From NCBI GenBank assembly GCA_025934635.1, contig JAICWX010000420.1, positions 1 to 6,440 of the forward strand: a stretch of DNA of 6,440 bases, read 5' to 3'. This DNA is from Streptosporangiaceae bacterium. Lineage in GTDB: Bacteria > Actinomycetota > Actinomycetes > Streptosporangiales > Streptosporangiaceae. Under the pieces are notes generated by a model. That model did not search any database. It saw nothing but the letters and a program-made list of their open reading frames with translations, and was not told the DNA's origin. Shown piece after piece: positions 1 through 5,624 of the stretch; position 1 is the stretch's first letter, and every line of letters begins with the position of its first letter. A program made the translations under genes and the position numbers.

Positions 1-1567
1 CGTAGCGGGCGGTGCCGGGCTGGGCGTGCAAGGCGGCCAGCACGGCGCGCTGCTGGGCGGCGGGGCTGGGCGGGCTGTCGTCGCCGGGGCCAGCTTTGGA
101 GACAGCACCGGAGCTAGGGCCAGCACCAGAGCTAGGGCCAGCACCGGGCACTTCGATCTGCACGGGTACGGCCGCGGAGCGGGACAGGTCGGCGGCTACC
201 CGGTTCAGGGAGGTGGTCAGGCCGGCCGCGAACGTTACCGCGATCACGCCGAATCCGATGGCGGTCAGGGTGACCAGGGTGCGCCCGGGGCGGGCGAACG
301 GGCTGGCCAGGCCGAGGGTGACCGGGCGGGGCAGGCGCCGGGTCAGGCGGGCGCGGCCGAGCAGGCGGTGCGCCGTGTAGCCGCCGGAGGGGCGCGGGGC
401 GCGGCCGGTGGCGATGGCCTGGACGGCGCTGAGGCGGGCGGCGTGGATCGCGGGCGGCAGGGCGGCGGCGGCGGTCAGCGCGAGCATGGCCAGGGGGACG
501 GCCAGGTCGACCCAGAACGGCACGGCCAGCGTTCCGACGCCGTAGACCTGCGCGGTCTGGCCGAGCAGCGGGACCGACAGCAGGTTGCCGGCGACCACGC
601 CGAGCACGCAGCCGGCCAGCGCGGGGGCCGCCACCTGGAGCAGGTAGGACGCCACGACCTGGCCGGGCGAGAAGCCGATGGACTTGAGCACGCCGATCCG
701 CCGGGTACCCGCCGCTACCGCCCCGCTGATCACGTTGGCCACGATCAGCACCGACATCACCAGGCCGATCAGGCCGAACGCGACGATGAAGGGCACCCAC
801 GGCGCGATCGAGCCGGTCGCCCGCAGCTTGGCGGTCAGGTAGGACTGCGCGCCGAGCAGCGTGCCGGGCGGCAGCGCGGCCCGCAGGCGCGCGATGTCGG
901 CGTTCACCTCGGCGGTCGTGCCGGCCCGGGCGAACCGGTAGAGCAGCTGGGCGGTCGGAGGGGCGTTCGGGGCGCGCAGTTTCGCCAGCTCGGCGGGCAG
1001 GACCCAGGCGTCGGCGGTGCCGGTGGCCGAGGAGGCGAGGCCGACCACGGTGAGCTGCGGGGAGCCGGGGGCGCCGTCGACCGTGAGCTTGGCGCCGAGC
1101 AGCGGCGCGGGGCCGGGGCGGTTGCGGTCGAGCACGATCTCACCGGGCGTGGCGGCCCAGCGGCCCGCGGTGATGATCAGGTCGTCGACCGGGCCGCCGG
1201 GCGAGCCGCGGCCTGCCAGGGTCAGCTCGGTCTGGAAGACGCCCTGCGGGCCGCCGCCGGGGCGGCCCGCGATCACGACGGTCACGAAGTCCGTGGTCTC
1301 GGCGAACGGGCCGGCCTGGGCGGTGACCCCGGCCGGGCGGGTCGCGGACAGCCGGGCCGGCGAGGTGACGGTGGCCGTCACGTGGGCGCCGCGCTGGGCG
1401 GCGAAGGCGTGGTCGAACGGGGCGTTGGAGTCGGTCAGCAGGCCGAGGGCCAGTGTGCAGGCCGCGGTGGCGGCCAGCACCACGAGAGCGATTACCGCCG
1501 TCTGGACCCGGCGGCCGGACAGGCCGCCGCGGGCGGCCCGCAGCGCCGGGGGCGGGGTGGCCCTCAT
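1..1567 (-). CDS. FtsX/MacB-type ABC transporter permease, C-terminus beyond window
   Basis: Membrane subunit of an ABC exporter, partnered with the ATPase encoded just upstream. The visible 522 residues show a short basic N-terminus, a transmembrane helix (about 22-45), an extracytoplasmic domain (about 46-250), and an FtsX core with three hydrophobic stretches (about 255-285, 305-338, 350-372). The cytoplasmic loop TRRIGVLKSIGFSPGQV (288-304) is typical of FtsX-domain permeases. A second module then begins: a helix at about 428-450 resembles the first, followed by the start of a second outer domain. The family is often about 800 residues or more with two such modules, so roughly a third is probably missing past the left edge. 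The ATG overlaps the ATPase stop (ATGA, 1564-1567), and a GGGAG lies 7 bases upstream. Residues 475-488 carry a GAGPSS tandem repeat. This is not the cell-division FtsX, which has one module. Substrate unknown; lipids, lipoproteins or antimicrobial peptides are family precedents. Confidence 0.93.
   Translation of the reverse strand, partial: MRATPPPALRAARGGLSGRRVQTAVIALVVLAATAACTLALGLLTDSNAPFDHAFAAQRGAHVTATVTSPARLSATRPAGVTAQAGPFAETTDFVTVVIAGRPGGGPQGVFQTELTLAGRGSPGGPVDDLIITAGRWAATPGEIVLDRNRPGPAPLLGAKLTVDGAPGSPQLTVVGLASSATGTADAWVLPAELAKLRAPNAPPTAQLLYRFARAGTTAEVNADIARLRAALPPGTLLGAQSYLTAKLRATGSIAPWVPFIVAFGLIGLVMSVLIVANVISGAVAAGTRRIGVLKSIGFSPGQVVASYLLQVAAPALAGCVLGVVAGNLLSVPLLGQTAQVYGVGTLAVPFWVDLAVPLAMLALTAAAALPPAIHAARLSAVQAIATGRAPRPSGGYTAHRLLGRARLTRRLPRPVTLGLASPFARPGRTLVTLTAIGFGVIAVTFAAGLTTSLNRVAADLSRSAAVPVQIEVPGAGPSSGAGPSSGAVSKAGPGDDSPPSPAAQQRAVLAALHAQPGTARY
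105..147 (-). repeat. 18-base in-frame tandem repeat inside the permease gene
   Basis: On the plus strand the unit GCACCGGAGCTAGGGCCA (105-122) is followed directly by a copy with one mismatch (123-140) and the first 7 bases of a third (141-147). Being 18 bases long it keeps frame and encodes GAGPSS twice (permease residues 475-486), giving a Gly/Ala/Pro/Ser-rich flexible linker at the start of the second extracytoplasmic domain. The repeat uses T-ending codons (GCT, CCT, TCT, GGT) that are rare elsewhere in the gene, which suggests recent local expansion by slippage. Confidence 0.85.
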
Positions 1568-2256
1568 CGGCCTGCTCCCGCGATGGCGTCGCTGGCCACC
1601 TGGCCGTCGACGAGGCGAACGACGCGGCGGGCATAGCGGGCGGCCAGGTCGGGATTGTGCGTGACCACGATCAGGGTCTGGCCGGATTGGTTGAGGTCGA
1701 GCAGCAGCTCGCCGATCTCGTCGCCGGTGGCGGTGTCCAGGGCTCCGGTCGGCTCGTCGGCCAGCAGCAGCGCGGGCCGGTTCACCAGGGCGCGGGCGAT
1801 GGCGACGCGCTGGCGTTCGCCGCCGGAGAGCCGGGCCGGGTAGGCGTCGGCGTGCGTAGCGATGCGCAGCGCCGCCAGCAGCTCGTCCGCCCGGGTCCGG
1901 GCCTGCGCGGCGGCCAGCCCGGCCAGCTGGGCCGGGAGCAGGATGTTGTCCAGCACGGTCATGTCGTCGAGCAGGTTGAAGAACTGGAAGATCATGCCGA
2001 CCCGCCGGCGCCGGAAGCGGGCCAGGCCGGTCTCGCTGAGCTTGTCCACCCGCTCCCCGCCGACCAGGACCGTTCCGCTGGTCGGGCGGTCGAGCCCGGC
2101 GATCAGGTTGAGCAGCGTGGATTTGCCGCTCCCGGACGGTCCCATCACGGCGAGCGCCTCACCGGGCGCCACCGCCAGGCCGACGTGGTGCAGGGCAGGG
2201 GTGCCGTCATGGTCGTAACGTTTGGTCACATCGGTGAGCTGCACGAGATTATCCAT
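1564..2256 (-). CDS. ABC exporter ATPase, LolD/MacB-like
   Basis: Cytoplasmic ATP-hydrolysing subunit (230 aa, the usual length for this family) that drives the FtsX-type permease encoded downstream. All ABC motifs are intact: aromatic A-loop Y14, Walker A GPSGSGKST (39-47), Q-loop Q91 in MIFQFFNLL, signature LSGGERQ (143-149), Walker B LLLADEP with catalytic E168, D-loop ALD (172-174) and switch H200. The MIFQ.FNLL and DEPTGALD wording is typical of the LolD/MacB/BceA group rather than importers. The ATG at 2256 was chosen because the conserved domain begins at once (MDNLVQLTDVTKRY); an in-frame ATG at 2337 would add an Arg/Pro-rich 27-residue leader that matches nothing in the family. No Shine-Dalgarno precedes 2256, but a TACCGT hexamer ends 6 bases before it, suggesting a leaderless message. 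The TGA overlaps the permease ATG by 4 bases, so the two are probably translationally coupled. Confidence 0.96.
   Translation of the reverse strand: MDNLVQLTDVTKRYDHDGTPALHHVGLAVAPGEALAVMGPSGSGKSTLLNLIAGLDRPTSGTVLVGGERVDKLSETGLARFRRRRVGMIFQFFNLLDDMTVLDNILLPAQLAGLAAAQARTRADELLAALRIATHADAYPARLSGGERQRVAIARALVNRPALLLADEPTGALDTATGDEIGELLLDLNQSGQTLIVVTHNPDLAARYARRVVRLVDGQVASDAIAGAGR
1575..1579 (-). promoter_or_regulatory. Shine-Dalgarno of the permease gene
   Basis: On the minus strand GGGAG sits 7 bases before the permease ATG, inside the end of the ATPase gene. It supports the ATG at 1567 as the true permease start and fits coupled translation through the ATGA overlap. It contrasts with the four divergent genes in the window, which lack a well-placed ribosome binding site. 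Confidence 0.65.
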
Positions 2257-2262
2257 GGCAGG

Positions 2263-2268
2263 ACGGTA
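2263..2268 (-). promoter_or_regulatory. Candidate -10 element of the ABC exporter operon
   Basis: TACCGT on the minus strand matches the actinobacterial TANNNT consensus and ends 6 bases before the ATPase ATG at 2256. That spacing would put the transcription start on the ATG itself. No convincing -35 lies 16-18 bases upstream; a CTGACG is present but 21 bases away. A regulated promoter with a poor -35 would fit activation by a response regulator, but this is inference. Confidence 0.4.
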
Positions 2269-2308
2269 CGAACGAGACCGCCGCGGCCGCGTCAGCCGGC
2301 CGGGCCAA

Positions 2309-2323
2309 CCGGCGCCGCGCCGG
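2309..2323. promoter_or_regulatory. Palindrome CCGGCGC-C-GCGCCGG, possible operator
   Basis: Two perfect 7-base inverted arms around a single central C, near the middle of the divergent gap and 53-67 bases upstream of the ATPase start. LuxR-type response regulators bind imperfect palindromes as dimers, so the neighbouring regulator could act here. The arms are pure G/C, so chance occurrence cannot be excluded. Confidence 0.3.
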
Positions 2324-2359
2324 GGTACCGCCGTCATCCGGGCGATGTACGGGGGTCGG

Positions 2360-2395
2360 CCGCGCGGGCGATGGGGACGGGTCCGCGCGGGGCGA
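2360..2395 (+). promoter_or_regulatory. Two direct copies of CCGCGCGGG(G)CGA upstream of the kinase promoter
   Basis: CCGCGCGGGCGA (2360-2371) and CCGCGCGGGGCGA (2383-2395) share an 8-base self-complementary core with starts 23 bases apart, close to two helical turns. The second abuts and slightly overlaps the candidate -10 at 2394-2399. Position and phasing suit paired regulator sites, for instance autoregulation of the kinase/regulator operon, but the function is not shown by sequence alone. Confidence 0.33.
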
Positions 2396-2399
2396 CAAT
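2394..2399 (+). promoter_or_regulatory. Candidate -10 element of the kinase/regulator operon
   Basis: GACAAT matches TANNNT at five of the relevant positions apart from the first base, and ends 6 bases before the ATG at 2406, placing the transcription start at that ATG. The purine run GGGAAG between them abuts the ATG and is too close to work as a Shine-Dalgarno. No clear -35 is visible at the normal distance. Confidence 0.4.
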
Positions 2400-2405
2400 G
2401 GGAAG

Positions 2406-3647
2406 ATGCAGCAGCGCGGGCTGGGGTGGCGCGGGCCGGACGGGGCGGTCGACGCCGCCATTGCCGTCGTGGCCACGATCGCGGCCGTCTGGATGGTCAT
2501 CACGCCGCTCCGGGCGGGCGCCGTCATGGTGCACGCCGTTCCCGGGCCGGCCGGGGGCGAGATCGTGAAGACGGCCGGGCCGTCGGTGGCCGCTACGTAC
2601 CTCATCGTGCTCGGCGCGATGGCGACCACGGCACCGCTGGCGTTCCGGCGCCGGTACCCGGCCGGCGTGTTCTGCCTGATCATGGCGGTCGTGCTCGCCG
2701 CCAACAGCTACGCCACCACGGTGACGTTCGTGACCGTGCTCTTCGCCGCGTACAGCGCGATCGTGTACAGCCCGTACCGGCGGCTGGCCCTGCTGTGCGT
2801 GGCCACCGCGGCGGTCGTCGTCACCGCGGCGTTCCCCAGCACCACGCCGCACGTGCCCGAGCGGCTGACCGCGCTGCTCGTCCTGCTGCCCACGGCGGCG
2901 GTCGCGGCGGCCATGCGGACCTGGCGGCAGCGGGCCGGCGACTCGGCCGAGCGGCTGCGCCGGGCGCAGGCCGAGCACGAGGCGCAGACCCGGCAGGCGG
3001 TCGAGGCGGAGCGGGCCCGGATCGCGAGCGAGCTGCACGACGTGGTGACGCACAACGTGAGCGTGATGGTGGTGCAGGCGGGCGCGGCCCGGCGGGTGCT
3101 CGACCGCTCCCCCGAACTGGCCACCGAGGCGCTGCTCGCGGTCGAGGGCAGCGGGCGGACCGCGATGAGCGAGCTGCGGCACCTGCTCGGGCTGCTCGCG
3201 CCGGCGGCGGAAGGGGACGTGGCACTGATCCCGCAGCCGGGGCTCGGGCAGGTGCCGGCGCTGGTCGACCGGGTCCGCGCGGCGGGCCTGCCGGCCGAGC
3301 TGGTCGTCGACGGGGCGCGGGCGCTGCCGCCGGGCGTGGACCTGGCCGCGTACCGGGTGGTTCAGGAGGCGCTGACCAACGTGATCAAGCACGGGGGCGG
3401 GGCTCGCGCGCAGATCCGTTTGGTATATGGAGAGCGCGAGCTGGTGATCACGGTGACGGATGACGGGGCCCCGGAGAGGCCGGCCGGCTACGGCGCGCGG
3501 GGTGCGGGCGGCCGGGGGCTGATCGGGCTGCGGGAGCGGCTCGGCCTGTACGGCGGGGAGCTCGACGCGGGGCCGCGGCCGGGCGGCGGCTGGCGGGTGC
3601 GGGCCGTCATCCCGCTGGAGCCGGCGCCGGAGTACCTTCTTACGTGA
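2406..3647 (+). CDS. NarL-family sensor histidine kinase (HisKA_3 type)
   Basis: Membrane sensor kinase of 413 aa that should autophosphorylate and pass phosphate to the regulator encoded next. The N-terminal half holds about five hydrophobic helices (roughly 17-36, 62-80, 86-121 probably as two, 127-143, 153-172) with no large outer domain, so it likely senses a signal within the membrane. A charged linker rich in Glu, Gln and Arg (about 173-205) leads to the HisKA_3 dimerisation domain with phosphoacceptor H211 in ELHDVVTH. The ATPase domain has an N-box QEALTNVIKH (320-329), a DDG G1 box (352-354) and a G2 box GRGLIGLRERL (369-379). All key residues are present. This layout resembles DesK/LiaS-type kinases. 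The start at 2406 gives a basic N-terminus just before helix 1. The TGA overlaps the regulator's GTG by 4 bases (GTGA, 3644-3647). It lies divergent to the ABC exporter, which is its likely target. Confidence 0.95.
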   Translation: MQQRGLGWRGPDGAVDAAIAVVATIAAVWMVITPLRAGAVMVHAVPGPAGGEIVKTAGPSVAATYLIVLGAMATTAPLAFRRRYPAGVFCLIMAVVLAANSYATTVTFVTVLFAAYSAIVYSPYRRLALLCVATAAVVVTAAFPSTTPHVPERLTALLVLLPTAAVAAAMRTWRQRAGDSAERLRRAQAEHEAQTRQAVEAERARIASELHDVVTHNVSVMVVQAGAARRVLDRSPELATEALLAVEGSGRTAMSELRHLLGLLAPAAEGDVALIPQPGLGQVPALVDRVRAAGLPAELVVDGARALPPGVDLAAYRVVQEALTNVIKHGGGARAQIRLVYGERELVITVTDDGAPERPAGYGARGAGGRGLIGLRERLGLYGGELDAGPRPGGGWRVRAVIPLEPAPEYLLT

Positions 3648-4324
3648 GTACGGACGAAGCGGCGCCGCGGGTGGTCATCGCGGACGACCAGACGCTGGTC
3701 CGGGGTGGTTTCCGGCTGATCCTGGGATCGGCCGGCATCCCGGTGGTGGCCGAGGCCGCGGACGGCCGGGAGGCGATCGCGGCCACGCTGCGGCACCGGC
3801 CGGACGTGGTGCTGATGGACATCCGGATGCCCGAGATGGACGGGCTGGAGGCGACCCGGCGGATCCTGGCGGCGCCCGGGCCGGCCGGGGAGCAGGCCGG
3901 GGTGCGGATCATCATCCTCACCACGTTCGACCTGGACCAGTACGTCTACGCGGCGCTGACCGCGGGGGCCAGCGGCTTCCTGCTCAAGGATGTCTCCCCC
4001 GAGCACCTGATCGCCGCGGTCCGGCTGGTCCGCCGGGGCGATGCGCTGCTCGCCCCGTCCATCACCCGGCGCCTGGTGGAGCGGTTCGCGCCGCGTTCGG
4101 CCGCCACTGACCTTTCCGCGCTGACGCCGCGCGAGCTCGAGGTGCTCGGGCTGATCGCGCGGGGCCTGAGCAACGCCGAGCTGGCCGCCGCGCTGACGCT
4201 GAGCGAGGCGACCGTGAAGACCCACGTGGCCCGGATCCTGGGCAAGCTGCAGCTGCGCGACCGGGTCCAGGCGGTCGTGCTGGCCTACGAGAGCGGGCTG
4301 GTTACTCCTGGCTCAGTCAGTTAG
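3644..4324 (+). CDS. NarL/FixJ-family response regulator (receiver plus LuxR HTH)
   Basis: Cytoplasmic DNA-binding regulator of 226 aa, paired with the kinase just upstream. The receiver domain (about 8-125) has the acidic pair D14/D15, phosphoacceptor D59 in VVLMDIRMPEMDG, switch T93 in ILTTFD and K115 in GFLLKD. The LuxR-type helix-turn-helix (about 158-218) begins LTPRELEVLGLIARGLSN and has the recognition-helix stretch SEATVKTHVARILGKL (187-202). Length and residues are standard. It starts at a GTG inside the kinase stop (GTGA), with a GGAG 11 bases upstream, so coupled translation is likely and the two proteins would be made in balance. The phosphorylated dimer probably acts on the divergent region at 2257-2405, inferred from layout. 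Its last 12 bases overlap the 3' end of the convergent hydrolase gene. Confidence 0.96.
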   Translation: MSTDEAAPRVVIADDQTLVRGGFRLILGSAGIPVVAEAADGREAIAATLRHRPDVVLMDIRMPEMDGLEATRRILAAPGPAGEQAGVRIIILTTFDLDQYVYAALTAGASGFLLKDVSPEHLIAAVRLVRRGDALLAPSITRRLVERFAPRSAATDLSALTPRELEVLGLIARGLSNAELAAALTLSEATVKTHVARILGKLQLRDRVQAVVLAYESGLVTPGSVS

Positions 4325-5560
4325 GGCTTGGTAGACGAGCTGGCGCAGCTGCGGGCGGATCGGGTAGGTGCTGGACGGCAGCAGCTGGGTGAAGAACGAC
4401 ACGGTCAGGCCGGCGTCCGCGTCGATCCAGAACGTGGTGCTGGCGGCGCCGCCCCAGGACAGCTCGCCCCGCGAGCAGACCGCCTTGCCCGCGGCCGGGT
4501 CGATGACGACCGCGAAGCCCAGGCCGAAGCCGACGCCGCGGAACGGGGACTCGGCGTACAGCGGGCGGCCGAAGGTCTCCAGGTCCTGGCCGCCGGGCAG
4601 GTGGTTGAGGGCCATGTAGGCGACCGTGCGCGGGCTCAGCAGCCGGGTGCCGTCGAGCTCGCCGGCCGGGCTGTCCGGCCGGCCGAGCAGCATCTGGAGG
4701 AACCGGTCGTAGTCGGCCGCGGTGGACACCAGGCCGCCACCCCCGCTGAGCACGCGCGGGGCCTTGAGCGCGGCCTGGCCGAACGCGTCCAGCCGCCTGG
4801 CCTGGCCGCCCGGGCCCGGCTGGTACAGCGCGGCCAGCCGGGACGCGTTCTCGGGCCCGGCCCAGAAGGCGGTGTCGGTCATGCCGAGCGGAACCAGGAT
4901 CCTGGCCTTGAAGAACTCCTCGAGGGTCTGCCCGGAGGCCACCTCGACGACCCGGCCCAGGACGTCGGTGGACACCGAGTAGTTCCACTCGGTCCCCGGC
5001 TGGAACAGCAGCGGGAAGCTGGCGTAGCGGTCGCATACCCCGGCCAGGTCCGTATCGGGGGGCGTGCCCCACTCGAAGCCGCCCGCCCGGTAGACGGCGT
5101 CGACCGGGTGCGTCCGGTGGAAGCCGTAGGTGAGCCCGGAGGTGTGGGTGAGCAGGTGCCAGACCCTTACCGGCTCGGTGGCCGGGACGGTCACCTGTTT
5201 CTGGTCCGAGCCGCCCGTGTAGACGCGCATGTCGGCGAAGGCCGGGATGAAGTCGCTGACCGGGTCGTTCAGCCCGAGCTTGCCCTCCTCGTAGAGCATC
5301 ATGGCGGCGACCGAGGTGACGGGCTTGGTCATCGAGTAGATCCGCCACAGGGTGTCGTCCGTGACCGGCAGCCCCGCCTCCAGGTCACGGGATCCGGCCC
5401 GGGCCACGTGGGCCAGGCGGCCGTGCCTGCGCACGGTGAGGAGCCAGCCTGCCAGGCGGCCGTCGGTCACGTAGCGGTCGAAGTGCGTGTCGATGCGCTC
5501 GAGTCGTTCCTTGTCCAGTCCGGCCTCGGCCGGGTCCACCTCAATGTTGAGTTCGCTCAC
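4313..5560 (-). CDS. Serine hydrolase, beta-lactamase/EstB-like (family VIII esterase type)
   Basis: A 415-aa member of the beta-lactamase (class C-like) superfamily, probably an esterase or beta-lactamase-like hydrolase. From the GTG at 5560, the catalytic SxxK is SMTK (S76, K79), the tyrosine motif is YSV (Y194), in place of the YxN of true AmpC enzymes, and WGG (369-371) stands where AmpC has KTG. YSV and WGG are typical of family VIII carboxylesterases. LLTHTSGLTYGF (about 137-148) is another family landmark. No signal peptide is visible, so it is likely cytoplasmic, unlike secreted beta-lactamases. I prefer GTG 5560: the family domain starts soon after, a CATACT hexamer lies 7 bases upstream, and the extension to GTG 5638 or ATG 5626 has codons (CTA, ATA, CTT) unlike the gene body and would run into the divergent synthetase. 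The 3' end overlaps the regulator gene by 12 bases. Substrate unknown; antibiotic resistance should not be assumed. Confidence 0.92.
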   Translation of the reverse strand: MSELNIEVDPAEAGLDKERLERIDTHFDRYVTDGRLAGWLLTVRRHGRLAHVARAGSRDLEAGLPVTDDTLWRIYSMTKPVTSVAAMMLYEEGKLGLNDPVSDFIPAFADMRVYTGGSDQKQVTVPATEPVRVWHLLTHTSGLTYGFHRTHPVDAVYRAGGFEWGTPPDTDLAGVCDRYASFPLLFQPGTEWNYSVSTDVLGRVVEVASGQTLEEFFKARILVPLGMTDTAFWAGPENASRLAALYQPGPGGQARRLDAFGQAALKAPRVLSGGGGLVSTAADYDRFLQMLLGRPDSPAGELDGTRLLSPRTVAYMALNHLPGGQDLETFGRPLYAESPFRGVGFGLGFAVVIDPAAGKAVCSRGELSWGGAASTTFWIDADAGLTVSFFTQLLPSSTYPIRPQLRQLVYQALTD

Positions 5561-5567
5561 CCGATCA

Positions 5568-5573
5568 AGTATG
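5568..5573 (-). promoter_or_regulatory. Candidate -10 element of the hydrolase gene
   Basis: CATACT on the minus strand is one base from TATACT and ends 7 bases before the GTG at 5560, which would make the message leaderless. There is no purine-rich ribosome binding site in the intervening bases. The -35 zone for a 17-base spacer falls in the right part of the palindrome at 5591-5604. Confidence 0.4.
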
Positions 5574-5590
5574 CGGTCCGGGGCGATCTT

Positions 5591-5604
5591 CCCGCCATGG
5601 CGGG
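5591..5604. promoter_or_regulatory. Perfect 14-base palindrome CCCGCCATGGCGGG, candidate operator
   Basis: A gapless self-complementary site between the divergent start codons. If both messages are leaderless, it covers -34 to -21 of the synthetase promoter and -44 to -31 of the hydrolase promoter, overlapping both -35 zones. A dimeric repressor (TetR, MarR or GntR type) bound here could block both promoters. No regulator gene for it is visible in the window apart from the two-component regulator. Confidence 0.5.
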
Positions 5605-5612
5605 CCACCTGC

Positions 5613-5618
5613 CACGAT
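5613..5618 (+). promoter_or_regulatory. Candidate -10 element of the acyl-CoA synthetase gene
   Basis: CACGAT is one base from TACGAT and ends 6 bases before the ATG at 5625. Only AGG lies in between, too close to the ATG to be an ordinary Shine-Dalgarno, so a leaderless start is plausible. The -35 zone falls at the left edge of the palindrome at 5591-5604. Confidence 0.38.
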
Positions 5619-5624
5619 AGGTCC

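Larger units (their letters stand above)
2257..2405. promoter_or_regulatory. Divergent control region between the exporter operon and the kinase operon
   Basis: This 149-base gap separates the starts of the ATPase (minus) and the histidine kinase (plus), so it should hold both promoters and any operator. It contains a TANNNT-like hexamer close to each start, a 10-base palindrome CGCGGCCGCG (2282-2291), a 15-base palindrome with 7-base arms (2309-2323), and two copies of CCGCGCGG (2360-2367 and 2383-2390). No small ORF or RNA gene is evident. Short GC palindromes arise often by chance at this base composition, so the operator role is inferred from position only. Confidence 0.6.
5561..5624. promoter_or_regulatory. 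Divergent control region between hydrolase and acyl-CoA synthetase
   Basis: Only 64 bases separate the two preferred start codons, so both promoters must overlap in this space. It holds -10-like hexamers close to each start and a 14-base perfect palindrome near the middle. Such compact layouts commonly let one bound regulator control both genes together. The hydrolase frame stays open across the gap, but its codon choice there differs from the gene body. Confidence 0.55.

Noticed and set aside
26..1636. Long plus-strand open frame of 536 codons opposite the permease
   Set aside because: It encodes Gly/Arg/Gln-rich low-complexity sequence with no domain, a typical artefact of GC-rich DNA opposite a real gene with G/C in third positions.
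2257..2337. N-terminal extension of the ABC ATPase to the ATG at 2337
   Set aside because: The added 27 residues are Arg/Pro-rich, absent from this family, and would erase the promoter space; the ATG at 2256 starts the conserved domain directly.
2222..3463. 413-codon plus-strand frame over the kinase gene and the gap before it
   Set aside because: It runs out of frame through the histidine kinase and becomes Arg/Gly/Ala repeats; no family resemblance.
4290..4345. Possible terminator at the convergent junction
   Set aside because: No stem-loop of useful length and no T-run; the short TCAGTCAG direct repeat does not fold.
4328..5620. 430-codon plus-strand open frame opposite the hydrolase
   Set aside because: Composition is Gly/Ala/Arg/Val-rich with no recognisable motif, and the opposite strand has a clear catalytic domain throughout.
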